A DNA stretch of 61,998 nucleotides from a virus. Location: the IMG/VR virus record IMGVR_UViG_3300033233_000039, positions 1 through 61,998 of that record; one strand, given 5' to 3'. Below, piece after piece: positions 55,217 through 61,998 of this stretch. The notes beneath the pieces are model-generated. The model searched no databases. It saw only the letters and a list, made by a program, of their open reading frames with translations, and was not told the DNA's origin. Within the stretch, counting starts at the first letter, position 1; each line of letters begins with the position of its first letter. Both the position numbers and the translations under genes were made by a program.

Positions 55217-55969
55217 ATGACCAACAAGTATCTAAGCGACTATTACCTAATGATGTATGATAACCTTAAAACAATGACAGAAATGTATATTGATGAAAAG
55301 GTTGGCATTGTTAATGAGGACGAGTTTAATCGTATCATTGATAATACGACTCTTTTCGAGTTGGCAAATGTTCTATATAAAAAATCCAATTACTATCTAA
55401 ACAATTGTGAGGATAAAAACCCCGAAGAAGATATCATCAAGGGTGAGAAGAATGAAAGTCTACATAAACATTTTGATCTATTGCAATTGATATTGGATTT
55501 CTCACACGACTTTGGTAAGAGTGACGTTTCCCTAGATGAATTAATTAATACGGTTTCTCTAAGTGACCTTGTTTGGTGGTCACAGGGTAAATCAGAAGAA
55601 GACTCGAAAATGAATGAATCTGAACAGGATGATAGTTGTGATTGTGATGATTGTGCTGAACCCTGTAAGGAATGCCCTAGATCATGTTTAAATTGCTCTG
55701 GTAGTCATTGCTTTAGGAATGAAGGAACCGACACAGATGTTGATATGTTAAAGATTACTCAACTATGTGAAAAGATTGAAAATCTGTATAATGACCACTG
55801 TGCTTGCTATAGCTGTCGATGTAACGATTGTCCAAATGGGGAATGTACCATGTGTACTGTTGATTCACGATGTAGTCTTTTAGATGAGGAATGTGATGAT
55901 TGTAAGTGTCAAGAATGTTTGAATGGTTGTAATATCGATGTAATGTCTCCATGTGCAAATAGCAAATAA
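55217..55969 (+). CDS. Cysteine-rich protein with helical N-terminus
   Basis: The 250-aa product has residues 1-125 helical and Cys-poor, with acidic patches. Residues 135-245 hold more than 20 Cys in dense C-x2-C and C-x1-C steps (DSCDCDDCAEPCKECPRSCL; CYSCRCNDCPNGECTMC; CDDCKCQECLNGC). This looks like a metal-cluster or metallothionein-like zone, unlike any family I know. SD AAGGAG. It sits directly before primase, with 2 nt between. Confidence 0.65.
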   Translation: MTNKYLSDYYLMMYDNLKTMTEMYIDEKVGIVNEDEFNRIIDNTTLFELANVLYKKSNYYLNNCEDKNPEEDIIKGEKNESLHKHFDLLQLILDFSHDFGKSDVSLDELINTVSLSDLVWWSQGKSEEDSKMNESEQDDSCDCDDCAEPCKECPRSCLNCSGSHCFRNEGTDTDVDMLKITQLCEKIENLYNDHCACYSCRCNDCPNGECTMCTVDSRCSLLDEECDDCKCQECLNGCNIDVMSPCANSK

Positions 55970-55971
55970 CA

Positions 55972-57003
55972 ATGAGTATTGACTTTAACAAGATACATAA
56001 CTTTCTCTCAGAGTATTGTGAGAGAGTTAAAGTCAAGTCAAGTGGTAGAGGATTTCTTGGTAGATGCCCTGTTTGCGGCGACTCCAAGAAATCCTCTAAT
56101 ACCATGAGGCTTCATGTCGATTACTATTCTCAATATGATGATTATATTGCATACTGTTGGAATGGCGGGTGTGAAGTCAAAGGAACAACCATTACATCAT
56201 TGATGTCAATGGTTAAGGGTATCTCATATACTCAAGCAAAGAAAGAACTTAATGAAGAGGTCTTTGATCCTAAGAAGATTAAGGATAGACTTAATAACAA
56301 GAAGAATATAATCGAAGAAGAGAAAGTTACTAAGATACTTGATCTTGATATAGAAAAGGATTGTCTATCTATATCATCTACACCAGAATCAACAATAAAC
56401 AAGAGATTTCATAAAGCATTGGTTGATTTCGTTAGGGATAGAAAGATACCTATTGATTGTTATGTTGCTGTCTCTGGACGATATAAAGGAAGAGTGATCA
56501 TTCCTATTACTATTAACAATGAATTGGTGTATTTCCAAGGAAGAGCTATATCGGATGAAATGACTCCCAAATACCTGAATCCTGACGTAGAGAAAAGTAA
56601 TATCATTCTCAATATTGATAAGTTTGATCCTGATAAGTCTATCATTGTTACTGAAGGCCCGATTGATAGCTACATGATAGAAAACAACCAAGGAACCAAT
56701 GCATTAGGATCAAACATATCTGATGATCTTCTTGAGGTGTTATTTGATAGCACAGAGAGGGATATAGTTCTAGCGTATGATAATCCTAATATAGATGAAG
56801 CAGGTAAGAAGTGTATTATGAAGATGATTGAGAAAGGCAAGTATGGAAAACGTGTGAAGTACTTCCTGATGCCTTATAACGACATTAAAGATTTGAATGA
56901 GTTGGTAGTAAAGAAGAACATCGATAATGTATATGATTTTGTTCTTAAGCATTCTCACTCGTATCTATATGTAACTACCAAATTTAAATTAGGCTTAAAA
57001 TGA
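55972..57003 (+). CDS. 61: DNA primase (gp61-like)
   Basis: The 343-aa product is close to T4 gp61 (342). Zinc-binding domain at residues 28-72: GRCPVCGDSKKSS ... CWNGGCEVKG. The TOPRIM/RNAP core follows: VSGRYKGRVIIPITINNELV (DnaG motif), IVTEGPIDSYMIE (Glu of TOPRIM) and IVLAYDNPNIDEAG (D-x-D-like). It makes RNA primers and binds the gp41 helicase (20440). It is the only core replication gene in this region, lying among small accessory genes. Confidence 0.9.
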   Translation: MSIDFNKIHNFLSEYCERVKVKSSGRGFLGRCPVCGDSKKSSNTMRLHVDYYSQYDDYIAYCWNGGCEVKGTTITSLMSMVKGISYTQAKKELNEEVFDPKKIKDRLNNKKNIIEEEKVTKILDLDIEKDCLSISSTPESTINKRFHKALVDFVRDRKIPIDCYVAVSGRYKGRVIIPITINNELVYFQGRAISDEMTPKYLNPDVEKSNIILNIDKFDPDKSIIVTEGPIDSYMIENNQGTNALGSNISDDLLEVLFDSTERDIVLAYDNPNIDEAGKKCIMKMIEKGKYGKRVKYFLMPYNDIKDLNELVVKKNIDNVYDFVLKHSHSYLYVTTKFKLGLK

Positions 57004-57012
57004 TTAAACTCC

Positions 57013-57020
57013 TATAAATA
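57013..57020 (+). promoter_or_regulatory. T4-type late promoter
   Basis: Exact TATAAATA, 26 nt before ATG 57047, intergenic, with TAGGAG SD. Confidence 0.75.
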
Positions 57021-57046
57021 ACACTGATTTAACATAGGAGTTAATT

Positions 57047-57511
57047 ATGAAGATAACAAAAGTAGGTCAAGATATTATCAGTGTGAATGATAGCGATGTT
57101 GATAATATTGCGACACCAAATAAGATACATTTAGTTCATATTAAATTCTCAGAGCCAACCATTTCAAAAATGGATTGGTTACTAAAGACCTTCAAGTTCA
57201 CCAATCGCTTTATTGTTTCTGATAGCATTTCATTCTATAATAACTACTTCAAGAATACCAGACATAAATATTATGTATTGAATACTGTCGATGACAGTAT
57301 CATTTCTTTCTATAAGCGTAACAACAAAGTTACTCTAAATACAACATTACTAAAAGATATTGATAAATTATTCATCTTTACCAATATCGATGATGTGTTA
57401 AAAAACACTGAAGTAGTAATAGCTTATAGGTCAGATTATGTAAACAACCTAGACTCATTTATGAGATGGGATGGAAATCTTATTATCATCGAAGAGGGTT
57501 GTGAATATTAA
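57047..57511 (+). CDS. Protein of the late sugar-type operon, unknown
   Basis: The 154-aa product starts MKITKVGQDIISVNDSDVDN and has an alpha/beta pattern (KIHLVHIKFSEPTISKMDWL; VIAYRSDYVNNLDSFMRW). No family was recognised. It ends in the ATG of the GT-B-like gene (1-nt overlap), so they likely act together. Confidence 0.55.
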   Translation: MKITKVGQDIISVNDSDVDNIATPNKIHLVHIKFSEPTISKMDWLLKTFKFTNRFIVSDSISFYNNYFKNTRHKYYVLNTVDDSIISFYKRNNKVTLNTTLLKDIDKLFIFTNIDDVLKNTEVVIAYRSDYVNNLDSFMRWDGNLIIIEEGCEY

Positions 57512-58329
57512 TGACAACAACATTAGTCGGACCATATATAGGATCATTCGAGCATGAACTGATATCCAATATTCCATATGCTAGATATCTATCAGATATT
57601 TTTGATGGCGAAGTTTATGTAAGTGGGTACTCCAATAGAATGTTTATGTATGATTGGTTGATTGATGATAGAAAAATACCTGTTAATGAAATGTGGGCTA
57701 GAAATGATGAAGGACAAGTTGGTTATATAAACTCTGATGTTTCTCTACTTCAGTATCAGCAAGAGTCAAAGAGAATCAAACAACATGTGTTAGATAAGAC
57801 AAGACTTCAACCGAAAGATATAGATACATATAGTCTTACCTACCAACGTGGAAATCAATCATATTCAATCAATCAAAGAACGTATCAGAAAATAAACAAT
57901 ATTCGACTTATACCAAAGCTAAAAGAAAGTGTTATATTCATCCCCGATAATTCACTATCAGAAGAAGATAGTTTGAATATCTATAATTCACTAATACCTT
58001 ACTACAACGTATTAGTGATTGGAGATTGTAAAACTAGGTTAAATGATACGAATATATTAATGCATAGGCTTGACTATGTTGACAAGGTATATGAAATGAT
58101 ATATTCATATATAGAGTCAGTTAAGTTTGTTGTGACTCCTTGTTCCTATTGGACCATTCTATGCAACATGCAACAAGTTCCTGTTGTTAGCTGGGGAAAG
58201 AACATAGGCATCTATAAATCAAATGGTATATTTGGTTTTGATAATAAAAACCTGATTATATCTAGTCCTAAAACTATAAATAGTGATGTACTATTGAAGT
58301 CGATAGAATACTTTCAATCTAAACTGTGA
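57511..58329 (+). CDS. GT-B-like (glycosyltransferase-type) protein
   Basis: The 272-aa product has an N-terminal Rossmann-like half (TLVGPYIGSFEHELISNIPY). The C-terminal half has the order VIFIPDNSLSEEDSLNIYNS, YNVLVIGDCKTRLN, VKFVVTPCSYWTILCNMQQV and PVVSWGKNIG. The last block resembles the nucleotide-sugar or heptose-transferase end (safe-site T/S, loop, PVxxxWG) of GT-B/GT9-like folds. Acceptor unknown; only the fold is suggested. It is co-transcribed with the unknown gene before it. Confidence 0.5.
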   Translation: MTTTLVGPYIGSFEHELISNIPYARYLSDIFDGEVYVSGYSNRMFMYDWLIDDRKIPVNEMWARNDEGQVGYINSDVSLLQYQQESKRIKQHVLDKTRLQPKDIDTYSLTYQRGNQSYSINQRTYQKINNIRLIPKLKESVIFIPDNSLSEEDSLNIYNSLIPYYNVLVIGDCKTRLNDTNILMHRLDYVDKVYEMIYSYIESVKFVVTPCSYWTILCNMQQVPVVSWGKNIGIYKSNGIFGFDNKNLIISSPKTINSDVLLKSIEYFQSKL

Positions 58330-58336
58330 GGATAAA

Positions 58337-58531
58337 ATGCCCCTATATGAGTATCAATGCTCAGTGTGTAATTGTATTAAAGAAGAGTTTACAAATGACA
58401 GAGAACAGAAAACAAGTATCTGTGAAGAATGTGGACACGTATCAATAAAGATTATGAGCACCTTCGGGTGGGATATTAAAGGTGGTGGAGCATATAGAAC
58501 TGGCCCACCTGCTCCTATTAAGGAAAAATGA
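58337..58531 (+). CDS. FmdB-like zinc-ribbon protein
   Basis: The 64-aa product starts MPLYEYQCSVCNCIKEEF and has ICEECGHVSIKIMSTFG, the FmdB-type CxxC/CxxC ribbon with PLYEYxC at the N-terminus. A TATAAATA (58275-58282) lies in the previous gene. A putative nucleic-acid or protein-binding regulator of unknown target. Confidence 0.75.
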   Translation: MPLYEYQCSVCNCIKEEFTNDREQKTSICEECGHVSIKIMSTFGWDIKGGGAYRTGPPAPIKEK

Positions 58532-58532
58532 A

Positions 58533-58682
58533 ATGATTACATTATACTCTATTATTTGTATATTAATGTTAATATACTTTGTTGGTAATGACTTTAATAT
58601 ATCAATTAATAGATATTTAATGGCTCATCTACTAGCGTTCACCGTATTATACACAATAGCTGTAAAACTATTTAATGGTTGA
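58533..58682 (+). CDS. Small membrane protein
   Basis: Start at ATG 58533 (the upstream frame is in the previous gene). 49 aa with two hydrophobic helices (MITLYSIICILMLIYFVGND; AHLLAFTVLYTIAVKLF). Function unknown. Confidence 0.5.
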   Translation: MITLYSIICILMLIYFVGNDFNISINRYLMAHLLAFTVLYTIAVKLFNG

Positions 58683-58684
58683 TT

Positions 58685-58828
58685 ATGTTGAAAACAAACT
58701 GTAAGTATTTTGACAATGGGAATTGTAGCATTAAACCAAAATTCTTTTTTGGCCTTTTTAAAGAATCCTGTTGTCATCCTGATTATAATGGAATACAATG
58801 TCATTTACAGTCGAGAAAAAGAAAATGA
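58685..58828 (+). CDS. 47-aa Cys-rich protein
   Basis: ATG 58685 two bases after the previous stop. The product MLKTNCKYFDNGNCSIKPKF has CCHPDYNGIQCHLQSRKRK at the C-terminus; five Cys, likely zinc. Its TGA overlaps the next ATG (ATGA). Confidence 0.5.
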   Translation: MLKTNCKYFDNGNCSIKPKFFFGLFKESCCHPDYNGIQCHLQSRKRK

Positions 58829-59334
58829 ATAAATTTAGTGATTATATAAAGGAGGCGACAATTGCTGGTGGTACTCCTGGTGGTTATTATGCCATTCAAA
58901 GTGATGATGACTTACCTGTGGGTAATATCATAACAGGTGAAAAATATACTAGAGAGATGGTTAAGAATCGTCTTACTGGTGAATATCCTAACTATCGGGT
59001 AGATAGTAGTGATTGGAGTTGGGATGATTTTAAAGACTCCAAGGGTATGCATTCACATAAAAGATACTCACAAACTCTTGATTCTTTAATGGGGAAAAAT
59101 TCTCCTATTAAAAGACCTGACTTTGATTTATGGAAGCATATTAAAAAACGCCCTGCTAGTCATGACCTTGAGACAAGTAAAGAAAAACTAATGCGACCAG
59201 AGCAAGATGCGCTTACTGGTAATGATAAAGTTGTTGTTCCTGATAACCCTAAAACTGGACAGGATGATGGTGATGGTGTTCTAAAAACTGTTAATAAACA
59301 TATTATAAAATCTGTTGAAAAATCTAGGAGATAA
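58825..59334 (+). CDS. Capsid-targeting-like protein, unknown
   Basis: Start at ATG 58825 gives MNKFSDYIKEATIAGGTPGG (169 aa): amphipathic start with I-K-E and small residues after it, an excellent cleavage-like site. The body is polar and basic, with low complexity (SHKRYSQTLDSLMGKN; KTGQDDGDGVLKTVNK). It may be an internal head protein. SD AAAAAGAAA is weak; coupling by ATGA is likely. Confidence 0.6.
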   Translation: MNKFSDYIKEATIAGGTPGGYYAIQSDDDLPVGNIITGEKYTREMVKNRLTGEYPNYRVDSSDWSWDDFKDSKGMHSHKRYSQTLDSLMGKNSPIKRPDFDLWKHIKKRPASHDLETSKEKLMRPEQDALTGNDKVVVPDNPKTGQDDGDGVLKTVNKHIIKSVEKSRR

Positions 59335-59337
59335 ATT

Positions 59338-59610
59338 TTGCCAATTTTCGATCTTTTGTGTAAAGCATGTGAACATGAAGAAATTGATGTAATTAAGAAA
59401 GCTGATGAGGAAGTTCTTTGTCCTCGGTGTGGTGATCCAATGGTTCATATATGTAATAAGATGACATTCAAATTAAGTTATAATAACCAAACCGACTCAT
59501 GTGGCTGGAGTAATGATGGATATGCCTCTAGCCAATACTGGAATGACTATAAGAAACAAAAGTCAGAAGGAAAGAATGTTAGGATTCCTAGCTTAGACGG
59601 CGATAAGTAG
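59338..59610 (+). CDS. Zinc-ribbon protein, FmdB-like
   Basis: TTG start at 59338 after GGAG. The 90-aa product starts MPIFDLLCKACEHEEIDVIK and has LCPRCGDPMVHICNKM; FmdB-like ribbon at the N-terminus, polar tail (SSQYWNDYKKQKSEGKN). It is a distant relative of the gene at 58337. Confidence 0.65.
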   Translation: MPIFDLLCKACEHEEIDVIKKADEEVLCPRCGDPMVHICNKMTFKLSYNNQTDSCGWSNDGYASSQYWNDYKKQKSEGKNVRIPSLDGDK

Positions 59611-59617
59611 TAATATC

Positions 59618-59674
59618 CCTTTATGCGACAAATAGAGTGTTTTAGTGGCGCAATAGTCCTTTATGCGACAAATA
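59618..59674 (+). repeat. Two 17-bp direct repeats, 40 bp apart, before the epimerase gene
   Basis: CCTTTATGCGACAAATA occurs at 59618-59634 and 59658-59674. The second copy is 15 nt before ATG 59690, with GAGG between. They may be operator sites or a duplicated promoter segment. Confidence 0.7.
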
Positions 59675-59689
59675 AACTGTGAGGTAAAG

Positions 59690-61998
59690 ATGTCAGGTAA
59701 AAATATATTAGTAATTGGACATGCTGGTTATATTGGTAATGCCCTAACTCAAAAATTATTAATGTCTGGATATAGCGTATCTGGTGTTGATAACTTCTCA
59801 TGTGAACAATATCTCTCTGATATAAATTCAATATCAGCACTTCCCGAACTTAATCGATATAACAAACTCAAAAGATTTAATATGTTGGGGCGGTTCAAAG
59901 AATATGATATTGATGTGGTGTATAACTACTCCGATATCTATTATCTATTAAGGCATCAAAAATTTGATACCATTGTTAATCTAGGTCATATCCCATCTGC
60001 GCCTTACTCTATGCAGAATGTAATGAAATCCAATGAAGTACTTACAAACAATGTAATCGGAACCAATATATTGTTGTGGGGTATTAAGGATATTTGTCCT
60101 AATACTCACTATCTCACTGTTGGCTCAACTGGCGAGTATTCCCATAACCTGAATGTAGATATAGAAGAGGGTAATTTTACATTCGAGCATAAAGGTAGGA
60201 CATCAACAGAGTGTTTGTTTCCAAGAAAGGCTAATTCTATTTATCATGCATCTAAAATTTCATCAACTTATATGATCGATTATCTGTCTAAGATGTGGAA
60301 CCTCAAATGTAGTGATTTGATGCAAGCAGTTGTCTTTGGATCATATACAGATGAACTTGATGAAACAGAAATATATTCCAGACTCTCTAGCGATGAATGC
60401 TTTATTGGGAGGACTGATGTAATGACACCAAGTGGATATAAACAAATTAGAGATATAACAAAAGGGGATTTGGTTTATACTCATTTGGGGAATATAAAAA
60501 CGGTTAATAAAACGATGAAACGCCAATATAGAGGAATTGGATATAAAATATCACTCCCGTATGGGATAGAGTTCACATCAACAGAAAATCATCCATTCTA
60601 TGTGTATATCAGACAAAACTATAAAAATAATAAATTAGATAACATTAATTGGGTATCTGCTAATGACATATATGAAACAAGTGTACTGCCAAAATATCCA
60701 GATAATAAAGATACATTTGATGCGTATGATACTGTAATATCCAAACATAAAGAAGGAATACCATATTATATTATATCAAAAGAAACTGGAGTATCATATA
60801 ATTGTGTTAGAAGATGGTCTAACGGAGCAAAACCAAGAAAAATAATAAGAACAAATACTACCACCAATAATGATATTTTTTTTACGATCCCGCGATTGAA
60901 ATATATTACTAATGATTTGGTAATTAATGTGTATAGTGAAATTGATTACGGTATCATTAAAAATAATAAAGTATATTGCTGTAATTCTATGAGTGATAAC
61001 CATATACACGATGGATCGAAGGGAATTCCAAATATCATATCCGTGGATGGGGATTTTTGTAGATTGGCTGGATATTATCTTGCAGAGGGGAGTATATCAG
61101 AATATCAAATTAATTTTGCCTTCGATAAAAACGAAACAGTATTTATTGAGGATGTTCGACGCATTTTACTGGAAAAATTTAATGTCATAACAACAGTATA
61201 TGAGAGTAAAGGCAGTGATGGTGTGAACATACTAGGTAGTTCTAAAATATTATGTATGTTATTTATTAAGTTATTTGGAAAAGGATGTCGAGAAAAATTT
61301 ATCAGGGAAGATTTTATGAATCTTCCAGATAATACGATAAACGAACTCATTAACGGGTATTGGAGGGGGGATGGATGCGGAAGAACAGAAAGAAATATAT
61401 GCAATATTTCTTCAGTATCTAGTAGTATTTTAAAACAGATACAGTATCTATTATTAAGACAAGGAATTATATCTGCTGTTAGATTTAGAGAAAGAACACA
61501 AACCATGTCTTTCAAAGGAAGAGAAAAATATAGTCTCGATACAAATACATTTGATTTGTATGTTACTGGCGAAGCATGTAGACGTTTTTTTGAAAAAGTT
61601 TGTGGATTAGAACCCAATAATAAAAAACATAAAAGTGATAGAATATATTCAAATGATGAATATATTTTCATTCCCTTGAAAAAAATAGAGAAGGTTAATA
61701 TTGATGAATATGTTTATAATATGGAAATAGAAGATGATGAGTCGTATCTAGTACCAATATCGGCACATAATTGTTACGGAACTGCGATCAATAGATTCAT
61801 CGTTCAGGCTTGTATTGGCGAACCACTAACCATTTATGGTGATGGAAAACATCAAAGAGGTTTCATATCTCTTAATGACTCCATCCAAGCGTTGATGTTA
61901 GCTATTGAAAATCCTGCCGAAGAAGGTATTGTTCAAACTTGGAATCAACTATCTGAATGGCATAGCATTAACGATATTGCCAAGATGGTTGTTGATGT
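59690..61998 (+). CDS. SQD1-like NAD-dependent epimerase/UDP-sulfoquinovose synthase with intein (3' truncated)
   Basis: The reading frame is open to the window end. N-extein residues 1-236: Rossmann GHAGYIGNAL, FDTIVNLGHIPSAPYSMQN, VGSTGEY, and YHASKISSTYM (the YxxxK of extended SDRs). After the intein: CYGTAINRFIVQACIGEPLT, DGKHQRGFISLNDSIQALML and TWNQLSEWHSINDIA. This block matches the FGTxxNRFCVQAxxGxPLT ... FNQFTEQFSVxELA pattern of SQD1-type UDP-sulfoquinovose synthases more than plain GalE. A phage sulfosugar enzyme would modify a cell-surface or virion glycan; the exact substrate needs testing. The intein splits the conserved Cys region. Confidence 0.8.
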   Translation, partial: MSGKNILVIGHAGYIGNALTQKLLMSGYSVSGVDNFSCEQYLSDINSISALPELNRYNKLKRFNMLGRFKEYDIDVVYNYSDIYYLLRHQKFDTIVNLGHIPSAPYSMQNVMKSNEVLTNNVIGTNILLWGIKDICPNTHYLTVGSTGEYSHNLNVDIEEGNFTFEHKGRTSTECLFPRKANSIYHASKISSTYMIDYLSKMWNLKCSDLMQAVVFGSYTDELDETEIYSRLSSDECFIGRTDVMTPSGYKQIRDITKGDLVYTHLGNIKTVNKTMKRQYRGIGYKISLPYGIEFTSTENHPFYVYIRQNYKNNKLDNINWVSANDIYETSVLPKYPDNKDTFDAYDTVISKHKEGIPYYIISKETGVSYNCVRRWSNGAKPRKIIRTNTTTNNDIFFTIPRLKYITNDLVINVYSEIDYGIIKNNKVYCCNSMSDNHIHDGSKGIPNIISVDGDFCRLAGYYLAEGSISEYQINFAFDKNETVFIEDVRRILLEKFNVITTVYESKGSDGVNILGSSKILCMLFIKLFGKGCREKFIREDFMNLPDNTINELINGYWRGDGCGRTERNICNISSVSSSILKQIQYLLLRQGIISAVRFRERTQTMSFKGREKYSLDTNTFDLYVTGEACRRFFEKVCGLEPNNKKHKSDRIYSNDEYIFIPLKKIEKVNIDEYVYNMEIEDDESYLVPISAHNCYGTAINRFIVQACIGEPLTIYGDGKHQRGFISLNDSIQALMLAIENPAEEGIVQTWNQLSEWHSINDIAKMVVD
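60398..61771 (+). mobile_element. LAGLIDADG intein in the SQD1-like gene
   Basis: 458 in-frame codons. The N-terminus is Cys (CFIGRTDVMTPSGYKQI, block A) with FTSTENHPFYVY (block B). In the middle is a two-motif LAGLIDADG endonuclease (RLAGYYLAEGS and LINGYWRGDG). The C-terminal block is VYNMEIEDDESYLVPISAHN, ending His-Asn before Cys +1 (CYGTA). All splice residues and both endonuclease motifs are present, so it should be active for splicing and homing. Confidence 0.9.

Noticed and set aside
61105-61671. Antisense 188-codon frame in the intein region
   Set aside because: The sense strand encodes a complete LAGLIDADG intein with all motifs; the antisense frame has no SD or motif.

Overview
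The window is part of a large, AT-rich, T4-like (contractile-tailed supergroup) phage genome. The call rests on a T4-type replication and recombination set: family B DNA polymerase (gp43, split), DnaB-type helicase (gp41), primase (gp61), clamp loader (gp44/gp62), sliding clamp (gp45), UvsW, UvsY, RNA ligase 1 and polynucleotide kinase. Seven intergenic copies of the T4 late-promoter octamer TATAAATA support it. A GH24 lysozyme, lipoprotein/spanin-like genes and a 3D-domain cell-wall protein point to a Gram-negative host; the species cannot be told from the sequence. Genes are packed tightly, with frequent ATGA overlaps, and no tRNA, rRNA or CRISPR array was seen.

Layout. 1-11.4 kb: tail-fibre and adhesin operon (collar-domain fibre, a 1222-aa protein with YadA-like 17-residue repeats, a 1604-aa internally duplicated protein, small secreted and accessory proteins). 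11.4-22.5 kb: mainly minus strand, with the 3D-domain protein, the C-terminal and N-terminal parts of DNA polymerase about 4.6 kb apart, RNA ligase 1, DUF2958, gp41 helicase and an HD protein, plus two plus-strand HNH homing endonucleases. At 22.5 kb two sigma70-like promoters diverge. 22.6-27.3 kb: HU-like protein, clamp loader carried as a split-intein gene, gp62, an ATP-grasp protein and the sliding clamp, ending at tandem terminators. 27.4-46.6 kb: a late region with a holin/spanin-like cassette, two fibre-like paralogues, lysozyme, PNK, CCA-adding enzyme, an esterase, and about 18 genes whose products start with a capsid-targeting-like sequence of the form MKFxxFLxE. 46.6-50.3 kb, minus: UvsW, UvsY and small zinc proteins. 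50.4-57.0 kb: small early-type proteins, then primase. 57.0-62.0 kb: GT-B-like and small proteins, then a UDP-sulfoquinovose-synthase-like epimerase carrying a LAGLIDADG intein, cut by the window edge.

The most interesting system is the set of proteins sharing the MKFxxFLxE start. It resembles the capsid-targeting sequence of the T4 internal proteins (IPI-III), which are packaged, trimmed by prohead protease gp21 and injected. Here the start is attached to a J-domain protein, two HExxH metalloproteases, a nuclease-toxin-like protein, a possible RimK-like ATP-grasp enzyme and several paralogous families. The inference is a large cargo of head-packaged, injected host-takeover proteins.

A second theme is invasion of replication and nucleic-acid genes by mobile elements. 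The polymerase is split, with HNH and Vsr-like genes at its broken ends and a likely +1 frameshift in its C-terminal piece. gp44 is split at Walker B by a mini-intein. PNK has a homing endonuclease inserted behind a duplicated 5' end. The epimerase has a full intein. All three intact free-standing homing endonucleases have a late promoter just upstream.

Two promoter classes are visible. Early-type promoters (TTGMYT-N16/17-TATTCT or TATCCT) often have a short stem-loop near the transcript start. Late promoters are TATAAATA, 18-85 nt before the first start codon.
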